Assembly: GCA_902525995.1 (NCBI GenBank)
Contig: CABZJG010000077.1
Coordinates: forward strand, 1-8,202
Reading direction: 5' to 3'
Length of the DNA stretch: 8,202 nt
Source: Paracoccaceae bacterium
GTDB lineage: Bacteria; Pseudomonadota; Alphaproteobacteria; Rhodobacterales; Rhodobacteraceae
Under the pieces are notes generated by a model. It was not told where the DNA came from. It saw only the letters and a list, made by a program, of their open reading frames with translations, and made no database searches. The translations under genes were made by a program, and so were the position numbers. Shown one piece after another: positions 1 through 6,461 of this stretch (positions within the stretch are counted from its first letter, which is position 1; every line of letters begins with the position of its first letter).

Positions 1-433
1 CCTCGGCATCCTTCACATAACTGGCAAAGGATCCGGTGCGAAAGCTGGTTTGCATGGCCGGATCGCGTAGGAAGGTGGCAAAATCACTTCTTTTGGCCAA
101 TGCCACCGCGGGGTGATCAAAGCTTTGAGCGCGCAGCCAAGAGTAATAGCTGACCAAACGGTCCCAAGGATTGCGCACCAGCGTAAAAATAAAATAGGGC
201 TCAAGCTCTGAGGCGCTGAGCACCCCGTCGATATCAGCAAGTGTCGAGTGTTTCCAAAGCCGCCCCTTGGCGCGCAGCTTATCCAGCCGTTTACGCCGCC
301 GCTTGGCTTTAGGTGTATCCCCGATCAGGATATCATCGGCCATCGCCCGCTGCTCAAGCGCTACTGCCATGGATGTGCCGCCGGTTTTTGGAATATGAAC
401 GAATATAAATTTGCGCCCGGGCGAAATAATCAT
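1..433 (-). CDS. Sulfotransferase family 2 domain protein (partial, C-terminus beyond left edge)
   Basis: The first 144 residues of a cytosolic PAPS-dependent sulfotransferase-like protein; the rest lies off the left edge. Both cofactor motifs of the fold are visible. The 5'-phosphosulfate loop is HIPKTGGTSM at residues 13-22, with the conserved Lys16. The 3'-phosphate motif is FTLVRNPWDRLVSYY at residues 83-97, with Arg87 and Ser95. Between them is a strongly basic stretch (about residues 42-58, KAKRRRKRLDKLRAKGR) and then WKHS. The family transfers sulfate from PAPS to carbohydrate or other hydroxyl/amine acceptors; the acceptor here cannot be told. The ATG at 433 was chosen because the homologous-looking N-terminus starts MIISPGR; no strong ribosome binding site precedes it. 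The frame stays open upstream into the preceding gene, so a longer start is possible. It lies 29 bases after the stop of the EamA gene on the same strand, suggesting one transcript. The family call is firm; the specific role is unknown. Confidence 0.87.
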   Translation of the reverse strand, partial: MIISPGRKFIFVHIPKTGGTSMAVALEQRAMADDILIGDTPKAKRRRKRLDKLRAKGRLWKHSTLADIDGVLSASELEPYFIFTLVRNPWDRLVSYYSWLRAQSFDHPAVALAKRSDFATFLRDPAMQTSFRTGSFASYVKDAE

Positions 434-462
434 ACCGCGCAGCCTAGACCAATTGCGCAGTA

Positions 463-1371
463 TCAGGAAGAGCGCAGTGCAATCACAATGCCAGCTGCGG
501 CGATGAGTATAATCCCGCCGGCTTGCAGCGCCGTCACGGTTTGCCCAAACAGCATCCACGCGAAAAACGGCCCTGAGATAAAGACCGAATATTCATAAAT
601 CGCCACATAAGAGGCAGTGCCGATTTGATAGGCGCGAATAATCAGGCCGACGCCCAAAACTGACCCTACAGCCTGCAACAAAATAAATGGCAAGGCGGCT
701 GTGACAGGCCATACCCAGCCGCGCTGGATAAAGCCTGCGGCGCCTTCGGGAACCGTGAATTCAAATTGGCCCAGAACAGCCAGAGCAAGGGCACCAATAA
801 TGGCCTGAATGAGGAACAGCATTGCCAGCATAGAGAGCGTGCTTTCCCCTTCACACAGCTGCCGTGTCGCCACTGCGCCCATGGCATAAAACAGCCCCCC
901 GACAACCGGCAGAAAGCTGATCCAGCTGAGCGTTGACCAGTCACTGTCCAACACCAGCAAAATGCCAATAAACCCGATAAAGACGGCCCAAATGCGGGCT
1001 GGCCCCACCGGTTCACGCAGAATAAACGCCGTGATCAGCAAGATAAAAATCGGCGAGGTAAAAAGACCCGCCAAAGCCTGTGCCAAAGGCATGAAAGCCA
1101 AAGAGCCAAAATAAAACAGCATTGCAAAGGCCACAAAAAAACTGCGCAGCGCCACGGCCCAAAGGCGCAGCGCCCAAAGCGTGCCAAAGCCCAAAAACGA
1201 AACCAAAATGATCAAGGGCAACCCCATGGCGGAGCGCAAAACCTGAAATTGCCAAAGACCTGCATCGCGGGCAATCAGGGAAATGAAATTATCAATGCAG
1301 CCAATCACCAGCATCGCGGCCAGCATGGTCAAAGCCGCAGCGCGGTCGTTTATAGACATGTTTTTTATCAT
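463..1371 (-). CDS. EamA/DMT-superfamily transporter, complete
   Basis: A 302-residue, very hydrophobic inner-membrane protein with the organisation of drug/metabolite transporters: two EamA repeats of about five membrane helices each (roughly residues 12-140 and 152-300). The first repeat ends with the typical run FMPLAQALAGLFTSPIFILL, followed by REPVGPARIWAVFIGFIGILL. The second has the matching pattern around residues 245-300, including IGTASYVAIYEYSVFISGPF, then a short loop and a final glycine-rich helix. These proteins usually export or import small metabolites such as amino acids, nucleosides or cofactors; the substrate cannot be read from the sequence. The start is the ATG at 1371, preceded only by a weak purine-rich stretch (AAAGAAAAG); a second ATG four codons later is an alternative. 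It is transcribed away from the acyl-CoA synthetase gene and is probably co-transcribed with the sulfotransferase downstream. Length is normal for the family and there is no sign of damage. Confidence 0.9.
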   Translation of the reverse strand: MIKNMSINDRAAALTMLAAMLVIGCIDNFISLIARDAGLWQFQVLRSAMGLPLIILVSFLGFGTLWALRLWAVALRSFFVAFAMLFYFGSLAFMPLAQALAGLFTSPIFILLITAFILREPVGPARIWAVFIGFIGILLVLDSDWSTLSWISFLPVVGGLFYAMGAVATRQLCEGESTLSMLAMLFLIQAIIGALALAVLGQFEFTVPEGAAGFIQRGWVWPVTAALPFILLQAVGSVLGVGLIIRAYQIGTASYVAIYEYSVFISGPFFAWMLFGQTVTALQAGGIILIAAAGIVIALRSS

Positions 1372-1448
1372 TGTGCTTTTCTTTGACCCTTTAGTGGATT
1401 TAGTCTAGCCCGAAACCGACATAAGTGCAGATTCGCTGGGAGGCAAAC
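1372..1448. promoter_or_regulatory. Divergent intergenic region between EamA gene and acyl-CoA synthetase gene
   Basis: These 77 bases must hold the promoters for both divergent genes. On the plus strand TTGACC (1383-1388) is a good -35 match, but the hexamer 17 bases further on (TAGCCC, 1406-1411) is a poor -10. A direct repeat, TTTAGT at 1390-1395 and again at 1399-1404 (9-base period), lies in the middle and could be a regulator site. I see no convincing -10 for the minus-strand gene. The assignment rests mainly on gene orientation. Confidence 0.4.
1438..1443 (+). promoter_or_regulatory. Ribosome binding site fixing the acyl-CoA synthetase start
   Basis: GGGAGG lies five bases before the ATG at 1449. 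It selects this start over the in-frame GTG at 1425, which would place the Shine-Dalgarno sequence inside the coding region and has no comparable site of its own. Confidence 0.8.
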
Positions 1449-3080
1449 ATGGGTTGGATGCGCGATGAAACCGGACTGGAAAAAAACAAAGCCAATTATG
1501 TCCCGCTAACGCCATTATCGCATCTAAAACGGGCTGCAGTGGTCTTTTCCGACTGCCCTGCCGTGATCTATGGTGCGCATCGCAAAACCTATAGCGAATA
1601 TTATCAACTCTGCTCACAGCTTGCGTCAGCTTTGCAGCAATTGGGCGTTGCCTCGGGCGATGTTGTCGCCACACTCATTCCCAACCTGCCCGCGCAGGCC
1701 GAAGCGCATTTTGGTGTGCCCGCCTGCGGCGCGGTGCTCAACACCATCAACACGCGGCTCGAAGTGCACACGGTTGCCTATATTTTTGACCATGGGGCTG
1801 CCAAGGTCGTACTGGTGGATAGCCAGTTTCTAGACCTGGCCGAAGCGGCCTGCGCCGAGATGGAGGGTACTCCGCCGAAGATCATCGAAGTGCCTGACGA
1901 AAGCGCCGGTTTTCCTGCATCAGGCCGCCATCAGACCTATGAAGACTTGCTGACTACGGGGGATGCCGAGTTCGACTGGCAGATGCCTGAAGACGAATGG
2001 GAAAGCCTTGCGCTCAACTACACATCCGGCACCACGGGGCGGCCAAAAGGCGTGGTCTACCACCACCGCGGCGCCTATTTGATGACCATGGGCACGGTGG
2101 TCAGCTGGCGGATGCAGCTCAATCCGGTGTTTATGGCGATTGTGCCGCTTTTTCATTGCAACGGCTGGAACCATACTTGGATGATGCCGATGCTCGGCGG
2201 CACCTTGGTCTGCTGCCGCGATATCACCGCCGGCGTTATTTATGACGCCATCGCCGAAGAAGGCGTTCAGTTTTTTGGCGGCGCACCGATTGTGCTCAAT
2301 ATGATCGTCAATGCCAAAGAAGAAGAGCGCCGCGCCTTTGATCACACGGTTGAGGTCTTTACCGCAGGTGCGCCCCCTGCCCCGGCAACCTTGGCCAAAA
2401 TCGAAACCTTGGGTTTTAATGTCACGCAGGTCTACGGGCTCACCGAAACCTACGGCCATGTGACCGAATGCGTCTGGCATGATCACCGCTGGGGCGGTTT
2501 GGACAGTGACGGGCGCTCGGCGATCAAAGCCCGTCAGGGCGTTGCCTTTCCGATGATGGAACATATCACTGTGATGGACAGCGATATGAACCAAGTGGCC
2601 ATGGACGGAAAAACCCAGGGCGAAATTATGATCCGCGGCAACTCGGTGATGAAAGGCTATCTGAAGAACCCCGACGCCACGCAGGAAGCTTTTGCGGGCG
2701 GTTATTTTCATTCCGGTGATCTGGCCGTGCAGCATCCCGACAGCTATGTGCAAATTGCCGATCGGGCCAAGGACATCATCATTTCGGGCGGCGAAAACAT
2801 AAGCTCGGTCGAGGTTGAAGGAACGCTTATGGCGCATCCGGCGGTGTCACTCTGCGCCGTGGTGGCCAAGCCGGACGAGAAATGGGGCGAAGTGCCCTGC
2901 GCCTTTGTGGAATTGCTTGAGGGCGCAGAGGTTAGCGAAGCCGATTTAATCGCCTTTGCCCGCAGTAAACTGGCCGGATTTAAAACCCCAAAACAGATTA
3001 TCTTTCAAGAGCTGCCAAAAACCTCGACCGGAAAGATTCAAAAATTCGAGCTGCGCAAACAGATCACCCCGGCTGGCTGA
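1449..3080 (+). CDS. AMP-dependent acyl-CoA synthetase (adenylate-forming family)
   Basis: A complete 543-residue acid-CoA ligase: it adenylates a carboxylic acid with ATP, then transfers the acyl group to CoA. All core motifs of the family are present: the phosphate-binding loop YTSGTTGRPKG (residues 191-201), YGLTET (329-334), YFHSGDLA with Asp424 that binds the AMP ribose (419-426), the hinge region DRAKDIIISGGENISS (438-453), and PKTSTGKIQK near the C-terminus with catalytic Lys529. The start MGWMRDETGLEKN, followed by NYVPLTPLSHLKRAAVVFSD, resembles the short/medium-chain and plant AAE-like (acetate/butyrate/benzoate) ligase branch more than long-chain FadD. In Rhodobacteraceae such genes are commonly annotated simply as acyl-CoA synthetase; relatives include methylmercaptopropionate-CoA ligases, but nothing here proves that substrate. 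The start is supported by GGGAGG five bases upstream. The gene looks intact and enzymatically competent; the substrate is unknown. Confidence 0.93.
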   Translation: MGWMRDETGLEKNKANYVPLTPLSHLKRAAVVFSDCPAVIYGAHRKTYSEYYQLCSQLASALQQLGVASGDVVATLIPNLPAQAEAHFGVPACGAVLNTINTRLEVHTVAYIFDHGAAKVVLVDSQFLDLAEAACAEMEGTPPKIIEVPDESAGFPASGRHQTYEDLLTTGDAEFDWQMPEDEWESLALNYTSGTTGRPKGVVYHHRGAYLMTMGTVVSWRMQLNPVFMAIVPLFHCNGWNHTWMMPMLGGTLVCCRDITAGVIYDAIAEEGVQFFGGAPIVLNMIVNAKEEERRAFDHTVEVFTAGAPPAPATLAKIETLGFNVTQVYGLTETYGHVTECVWHDHRWGGLDSDGRSAIKARQGVAFPMMEHITVMDSDMNQVAMDGKTQGEIMIRGNSVMKGYLKNPDATQEAFAGGYFHSGDLAVQHPDSYVQIADRAKDIIISGGENISSVEVEGTLMAHPAVSLCAVVAKPDEKWGEVPCAFVELLEGAEVSEADLIAFARSKLAGFKTPKQIIFQELPKTSTGKIQKFELRKQITPAG

Positions 3081-3084
3081 GCGA

Positions 3085-3114
3085 TTGTGATAAACCCCCG
3101 CCATGTGCTATGAT
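3085..3114 (+). promoter_or_regulatory. Putative sigma-70 promoter for the M48-like membrane protein
   Basis: TTGTGA (3085-3090) and TATGAT (3109-3114) are separated by 18 bases, and the -10 has an extended TG one base upstream (TGCTATGAT). Transcription would start near 3121, giving a leader of about 25 bases before the ATG at 3147. This suggests the downstream gene does not depend only on read-through from the acyl-CoA synthetase gene, whose stop is at 3080. Confidence 0.55.
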
Positions 3115-3146
3115 CGGGCAAAACAAAACCTGAGCAGCCACTGTAC

Positions 3147-4166
3147 ATGACCGCATTGAAAAAATATGCCCGCCTTGAGGCGACCGGATTATGGCGTGAG
3201 CGCCCCGAAGAGCAGCGGCGCGAGGTGATTGTTTCGGTTGGCAACACAAGCTTGATCATCGCGGACAGCAAAGACCGGCCTTTGGCGCATTGGTCGCTTG
3301 CAGCCATTGCGCGCGCCAATCCCGGTGAATTTCCCGCACGCTACCATCCGGATGGGGACGCCGAAGAAAGTCTTGAGTTTACCGAAAGCGAAGCGGAAAT
3401 GGTCAAGGCGATTGAAAAGCTGCGCCGCGTGATCGACCGCCGCCGACCAAAACCGGGACGGTTACGTTTGGTGATTTCCGCGCTGATTGCGGCAACTATT
3501 TGTGCTTTGGCCATTTTCTGGATGCCACAAGCTGTTCAAAATTACGCCCTGCGCGTGGTTCCAGAGGTCAAACGGCTTGAGATCGGGCTCAGCCTGCTTG
3601 AAAAAATGTCGAGCTTATCCGGAACCCCTTGTCATTCGGACAGCGCCAATACAGCGCTAGACCAGCTCAGCCAAAGAATTCTGGGGGCCACAGAGCGGCT
3701 TCGCGTGTTGCCAAGCGGGGTTCCTCAAACCGCCCATCTGCCCGGGGGTTTGATTTTAATTCATCGCGAATTGCTTGAAGATTACGATGATCCAGACGTT
3801 GTTGCGGGATATATTTTGGCCGAAACCCTGCGGGCAGAGCAAAGCGACAGCTTGCAGCGTATGTTGTCGTTTACCGGCACGTTAAGCGTATTTCGCCTAT
3901 TGACCACCGGACAATTGTCCGAGGCCACATTGAAACAATATGCCGAGCACCTGTTGCTGCAATCCCCTTCGCAGGTCGACAGGGATCTATTGATTGAGCA
4001 ATTTTCCGCCCAGCGCCTGCGCGCGGCGCCCTATGCCTATGCCCTTGATGTCACCGGCGAGCAGACCCTTGCATTGATCGAAGCTGATGGTGCCGCAACT
4101 GTCCAGTTTGAGCCCAGCTTGCCAGATAATTATTGGATCCGGCTACAAACAATCTGTGGCGGCTAA
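3147..4166 (+). CDS. Single-pass membrane protein with a degenerate M48 peptidase-like domain
   Basis: A 339-residue protein of unknown function. Residues 1-105 are cytoplasmic-looking and charged, ending in a basic patch (RRRPKPGRLR, 98-107). One transmembrane helix follows (about 107-127). By the positive-inside rule the remaining 210 residues are periplasmic. That part follows the course of an M48 zinc-peptidase domain: HLPGGLILIHRELLEDYDD (197-215) resembles the M48 PGG-x-I/L strand and the helix after it, GYILAETLRAE (221-231) falls where AxxLAHExGH is expected, and SQVDRDLLIEQFSAQR (275-290) falls where the ExxAD segment is expected. The zinc-binding residues are replaced: HExxH reads ETLRA (226-230) and the Glu of ExxAD reads Pro274, while Asp278 is kept. 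It is therefore probably not a protease. Cys162 and Cys337 could form a disulfide. No clear Shine-Dalgarno precedes the ATG. The reading frame is certain; the fold assignment is an inference from pattern. Confidence 0.85.
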   Translation: MTALKKYARLEATGLWRERPEEQRREVIVSVGNTSLIIADSKDRPLAHWSLAAIARANPGEFPARYHPDGDAEESLEFTESEAEMVKAIEKLRRVIDRRRPKPGRLRLVISALIAATICALAIFWMPQAVQNYALRVVPEVKRLEIGLSLLEKMSSLSGTPCHSDSANTALDQLSQRILGATERLRVLPSGVPQTAHLPGGLILIHRELLEDYDDPDVVAGYILAETLRAEQSDSLQRMLSFTGTLSVFRLLTTGQLSEATLKQYAEHLLLQSPSQVDRDLLIEQFSAQRLRAAPYAYALDVTGEQTLALIEADGAATVQFEPSLPDNYWIRLQTICGG

Positions 4167-4232
4167 GCCTGCTCATTTGCATCACGCGACTTGCCAACGG
4201 GCAAAAATCGTTTCACAAAGGTTGGGCACTTT

Positions 4233-4236
4233 AAGG
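4233..4236 (+). promoter_or_regulatory. Ribosome binding site for the frameshifted DMT transporter
   Basis: AAGG lies nine bases before the ATG at 4246. It is modest, but it agrees with the point where transporter-like sequence begins (MIAPVQQNTLLGALCLLGE). The frame is open further upstream into the previous gene, but that part is not transporter-like. Confidence 0.45.
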
Positions 4237-4245
4237 TTTTATCCG

Positions 4246-5147
4246 ATGATAGCACCCGTACAGCAAAATACCTTATTGGGCGCGCTTTGCCTTTTGGGCG
4301 AGATGATTTTATCTTTCGCAATCGCCAGCGCTGTCAAACTTTTAGAACCTCAAGTCAGTGTTTTTGTCGTTTTGTTTTTCCGCTATCTCTTTTGTCTGCC
4401 GCTACTGTTTGCCTATGGGCTTGCCACGCGCGGGCGGCGCCTTATGCATATCCAAAACACGCGGGTTTTAGTACTGCGGACCGTTTGCGGTTTTCTGGGG
4501 CTTTTGATGTGGTTTTTGGCCGTGGCGAATATCGACATCAGCTTGGCCACCGCTCTGGCGCAGACCATGCCTATTTTTATCACTGTTCTGGCGGCACTGA
4601 TCATCGGCGAACAGGTCGGCATCCGGCGTATTGGCGCTGTCAGCCTCGGCTTTTGTGGTGTTGTGCTGTTGTTGTTTCCGATCAGCGCTGACCTGAACGT
4701 CTAGGGGGGGGCTTTGCCCTGTCAGGGGCCTTTTTCGCAGCCCTGATGTTTATATACCTGCGCGTTTTAGGGCAAAGCGATGCTGTGATTTCAACGGCCC
4801 TATGGTATAATTTAACCGGTCTTGTTTTGGCTGCTCTCCTGTGCTTGCTGTCCGGATTTTCGTGGCCAGCCTTTTCTGCCGCCACCTCGCCAGGCATTTG
4901 GCAAGCCTTAATCTTGGTGGGCGTCTTGGCAAGCTTTCAACAAATGCTGCTGGCAAAAAGCCATGCCTATGCCAAGGCCTCGGTTTTGGCCCCTGTGCAT
5001 TACGCCACTATTCCGATCGGAATTTTACTGTTTAACGAAGTGGTCGGGGTTAAATTTTTTATCGGCACTGGCATCATTCTTTTGGCCAATTACTACATTC
5101 TGCGCCGCGAGCAGGCGCAAACGCTTAAAGAAAACCTTCCCGATTAG
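4246..5147 (+). pseudogene. DMT/EamA-family transporter split by a frameshift
   Basis: Two adjacent reading frames together encode one DMT transporter of about 300 residues. The first (4246-4704, 152 residues) carries the first EamA repeat: about five helices ending IIGEQVGIRRIGAVSLGFCG then VVLLLFPISADLNV, then TAG at 4702. The second repeat continues in another frame, open from 4692 (after a TGA at 4689), reading through GFALSGAFFAALMFIYLRVL and ending at 5147 with helices such as FNEVVGVKFFIGTGIILLAN. Inserting one base between about 4692 and 4702 restores a continuous protein of normal length, so a one-base deletion (or an equivalent +2 change) is the simplest explanation. The run of eight G at 4704-4711 lies directly after the stop and cannot itself explain the shift. 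The second half has an ATG at 4746 but no ribosome binding site. It is either a recent pseudogene or a sequence error. Codon use on both sides looks normal, which fits a recent event. The substrate is unknown. Confidence 0.8.
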
Positions 5148-5178
5148 AGAGCGGTTTGAAATTGCACAGGCTGCCTGA

Positions 5179-5763
5179 CTAGCGGCGCAGCGTAAAAGCA
5201 TCCCGAAAGCCTGCCTTCCGCGCGGCTGCCAAAGCCAATTTGGCTTTATCAGCATCGGCAAAAGGGCCAAGCAGTATTACCTGATACGTTTTTCCTCCCC
5301 GGGTGATGGAGCGTGCCTGAACCGGAAAGCCCATCGCCGCCAGTTGCGATTTGGTTTTTGCCGCATTGGCACTGATGCCAAAAGTGGCCACCTGGACCAG
5401 CAAACCGTTGCCCACCACGGGCTGCAAATCGGTTGCCGCAGTGCGGCCGTCTGTCGGCGCAGTGTCTTTGGGCACAAGCGCAATCGGCGCATTTTCTGGC
5501 GCAAAACTGGGTGCAAATCCACAGATCGCCTGATGCGAGCTGTTCATCCTTGCAACCCATTGGACCTCACCCTCTTGTCCGCCGCGAATATACACGCAGC
5601 CCAAGCTGTCGACAAACTGGGCACCGGTAAACCCTGCCGGTGGCAATTCAGCCGGTCCATCGCGATTGGCTATGCTGTTTGCGCTCTCTGCGGCCAGGCT
5701 GCCTGGTAAACTCAACGCAAATAGGCACGCAAGTTTACGCAGTGCCGAGAATAAAATCCGCAT
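5179..5763 (-). CDS. Secreted SPOR-domain protein
   Basis: A 194-residue exported protein. Residues 1-25 form a Sec-type signal peptide (basic MRILFSALRK, a hydrophobic core, then a small-residue site near SLAA, cleavage around residue 25). Residues 40-90 form a small domain with FVDSLGCVYIR and ICGF; Cys56 and Cys81 could form a disulfide. A proline/threonine-rich linker follows, and residues 119-193 are a SPOR domain (LLVQVATFGISANAAKTKSQ at its start, YQVILLGPFADADKAKLALA later). SPOR domains bind denuded septal peptidoglycan, so the protein probably acts at the periplasmic cell wall, perhaps at division sites. The two-part arrangement is one I associate with Rhodobacteraceae, but no function beyond peptidoglycan binding can be assigned. 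It starts at ATG 5763, 65 bases after the upp stop on the same strand, and converges with the broken transporter (31-base gap). The ribosome binding site is weak (GGGTG). Confidence 0.88.
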   Translation of the reverse strand: MRILFSALRKLACLFALSLPGSLAAESANSIANRDGPAELPPAGFTGAQFVDSLGCVYIRGGQEGEVQWVARMNSSHQAICGFAPSFAPENAPIALVPKDTAPTDGRTAATDLQPVVGNGLLVQVATFGISANAAKTKSQLAAMGFPVQARSITRGGKTYQVILLGPFADADKAKLALAAARKAGFRDAFTLRR

Positions 5764-5787
5764 AACACACCCATAAAGAAGGGTTTC

Positions 5788-5816
5788 ACTATGCCCGAAC
5801 AGGTCCTCAGAGTAAA
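5788..5816 (-). promoter_or_regulatory. Candidate promoter for the SPOR-domain gene
   Basis: Read on the minus strand, TTTACT (5816-5811) and CATAGT (5793-5788) are spaced by 17 bases; each matches the sigma-70 consensus at four of six positions. It sits between the upp stop and the SPOR start and would give a leader of about 20 bases. The gene could equally be read through from upp. Confidence 0.35.
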
Positions 5817-5828
5817 GCGAGCTGCGGT

Positions 5829-6461
5829 CTATTTGGTTCCAAACATCCGATCGCCTGCATCCCCTAGTCCGGGTACGATATAGCCTTTTTCATTGAGATG
5901 GCTGTCAACAGCAGCAGTAATAATTGGCACATCAGGATGCGCCTCGTTCATCCGCGCAACGCCCTCGGGGGCGGCCAGCAGACACATAAAGCGAATGTTG
6001 CGCGCGCCAGCCTGTTTTAAAAGATCAATGGCCGCGACCGAGGAATTGCCGGTTGCAAGCATCGGGTCAACCGCGATCACCAAGCGATCTTCCAAGGTAT
6101 GAGGGACTTTGAAATAATACTGCACCGACTTTAGGGTTTCTTCATCACGGTAAAGACCGACAAACCCAACCCGCGCAGATGGGATCAGCTCAAGCACCCC
6201 GTCCAGCAATCCATTTCCGGCCCGCAAAATCGAGATCAACGCAAGCTTTTTTCCCGCCAGAACAGGCGCATCCATCGGCTGGAGCGGTGTGTCGATGGTT
6301 TTCGTGGTCAGAGCCAGCCCACGGGTGGTTTCATAGGCCAGCAATTGGCTAATTTCTCGCAGCAATTGACGAAATAATGCGGTTGAAGCCCCGGCGTCGC
6401 GCATCAAGGTTAGTTTATGCTGCACCAATGGGTGGTCAACAATTGTCAGGTTCTCACTCAT
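5829..6461 (-). CDS. upp: Uracil phosphoribosyltransferase
   Basis: A complete 210-residue cytosolic enzyme that converts uracil and PRPP to UMP and pyrophosphate in pyrimidine salvage. It shows the bacterial Upp pattern from end to end: SENLTIVDHPLVQHKLTLMR at the N-terminus, the ISILRAGNGLLDG segment (76-88), the PRPP-binding loop VDPMLATGNSS (131-141) and the C-terminal uracil-binding segment YIVPGLGDAGDRMFGTK (194-210). Length is standard for the family. The ATG at 6461 overlaps the add stop codon by four bases and is preceded by GGAG five bases upstream, within the end of add, which points to translational coupling. It is the third gene of the deoB-add-upp salvage cluster. Confidence 0.97.
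   Translation of the reverse strand: MSENLTIVDHPLVQHKLTLMRDAGASTALFRQLLREISQLLAYETTRGLALTTKTIDTPLQPMDAPVLAGKKLALISILRAGNGLLDGVLELIPSARVGFVGLYRDEETLKSVQYYFKVPHTLEDRLVIAVDPMLATGNSSVAAIDLLKQAGARNIRFMCLLAAPEGVARMNEAHPDVPIITAAVDSHLNEKGYIVPGLGDAGDRMFGTK

Noticed and set aside
248..598. Plus-strand open frame across the sulfotransferase and EamA genes
   Set aside because: It is antisense to two recognised genes, Pro/Ala-rich, and has no motif or ribosome binding site.
1425..1448. GTG at 1425 as a longer start for the acyl-CoA synthetase
   Set aside because: The strong GGGAGG would fall inside the coding region, and the extra eight residues add nothing family-like.
1920..2837. Long open frame (305 codons) on the minus strand opposite the acyl-CoA synthetase gene
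   Set aside because: It is His/Arg/Ala-rich with no recognisable motif and lies wholly antisense to a gene with all its catalytic motifs. It is a shadow of codon bias.
4191..4204. Small hairpin TTGCC-AACG-GGCAA between the M48-like gene and the transporter
   Set aside because: The stem is only five pairs and no T-run follows, so it is not a credible terminator.
4692..4711. Programmed -1 frameshift at the G-run in the split transporter
   Set aside because: The in-frame TAG (4702-4704) comes before the G-run, and no X XXY YYZ slippery site precedes the stop, so ribosomes could not slip on the G-run in time.
5170..5191. GCTGC/GCAGC inverted repeat between the convergent genes
   Set aside because: Five pairs with a 12-base loop and no T-run on either strand; it also overlaps the SPOR coding end.
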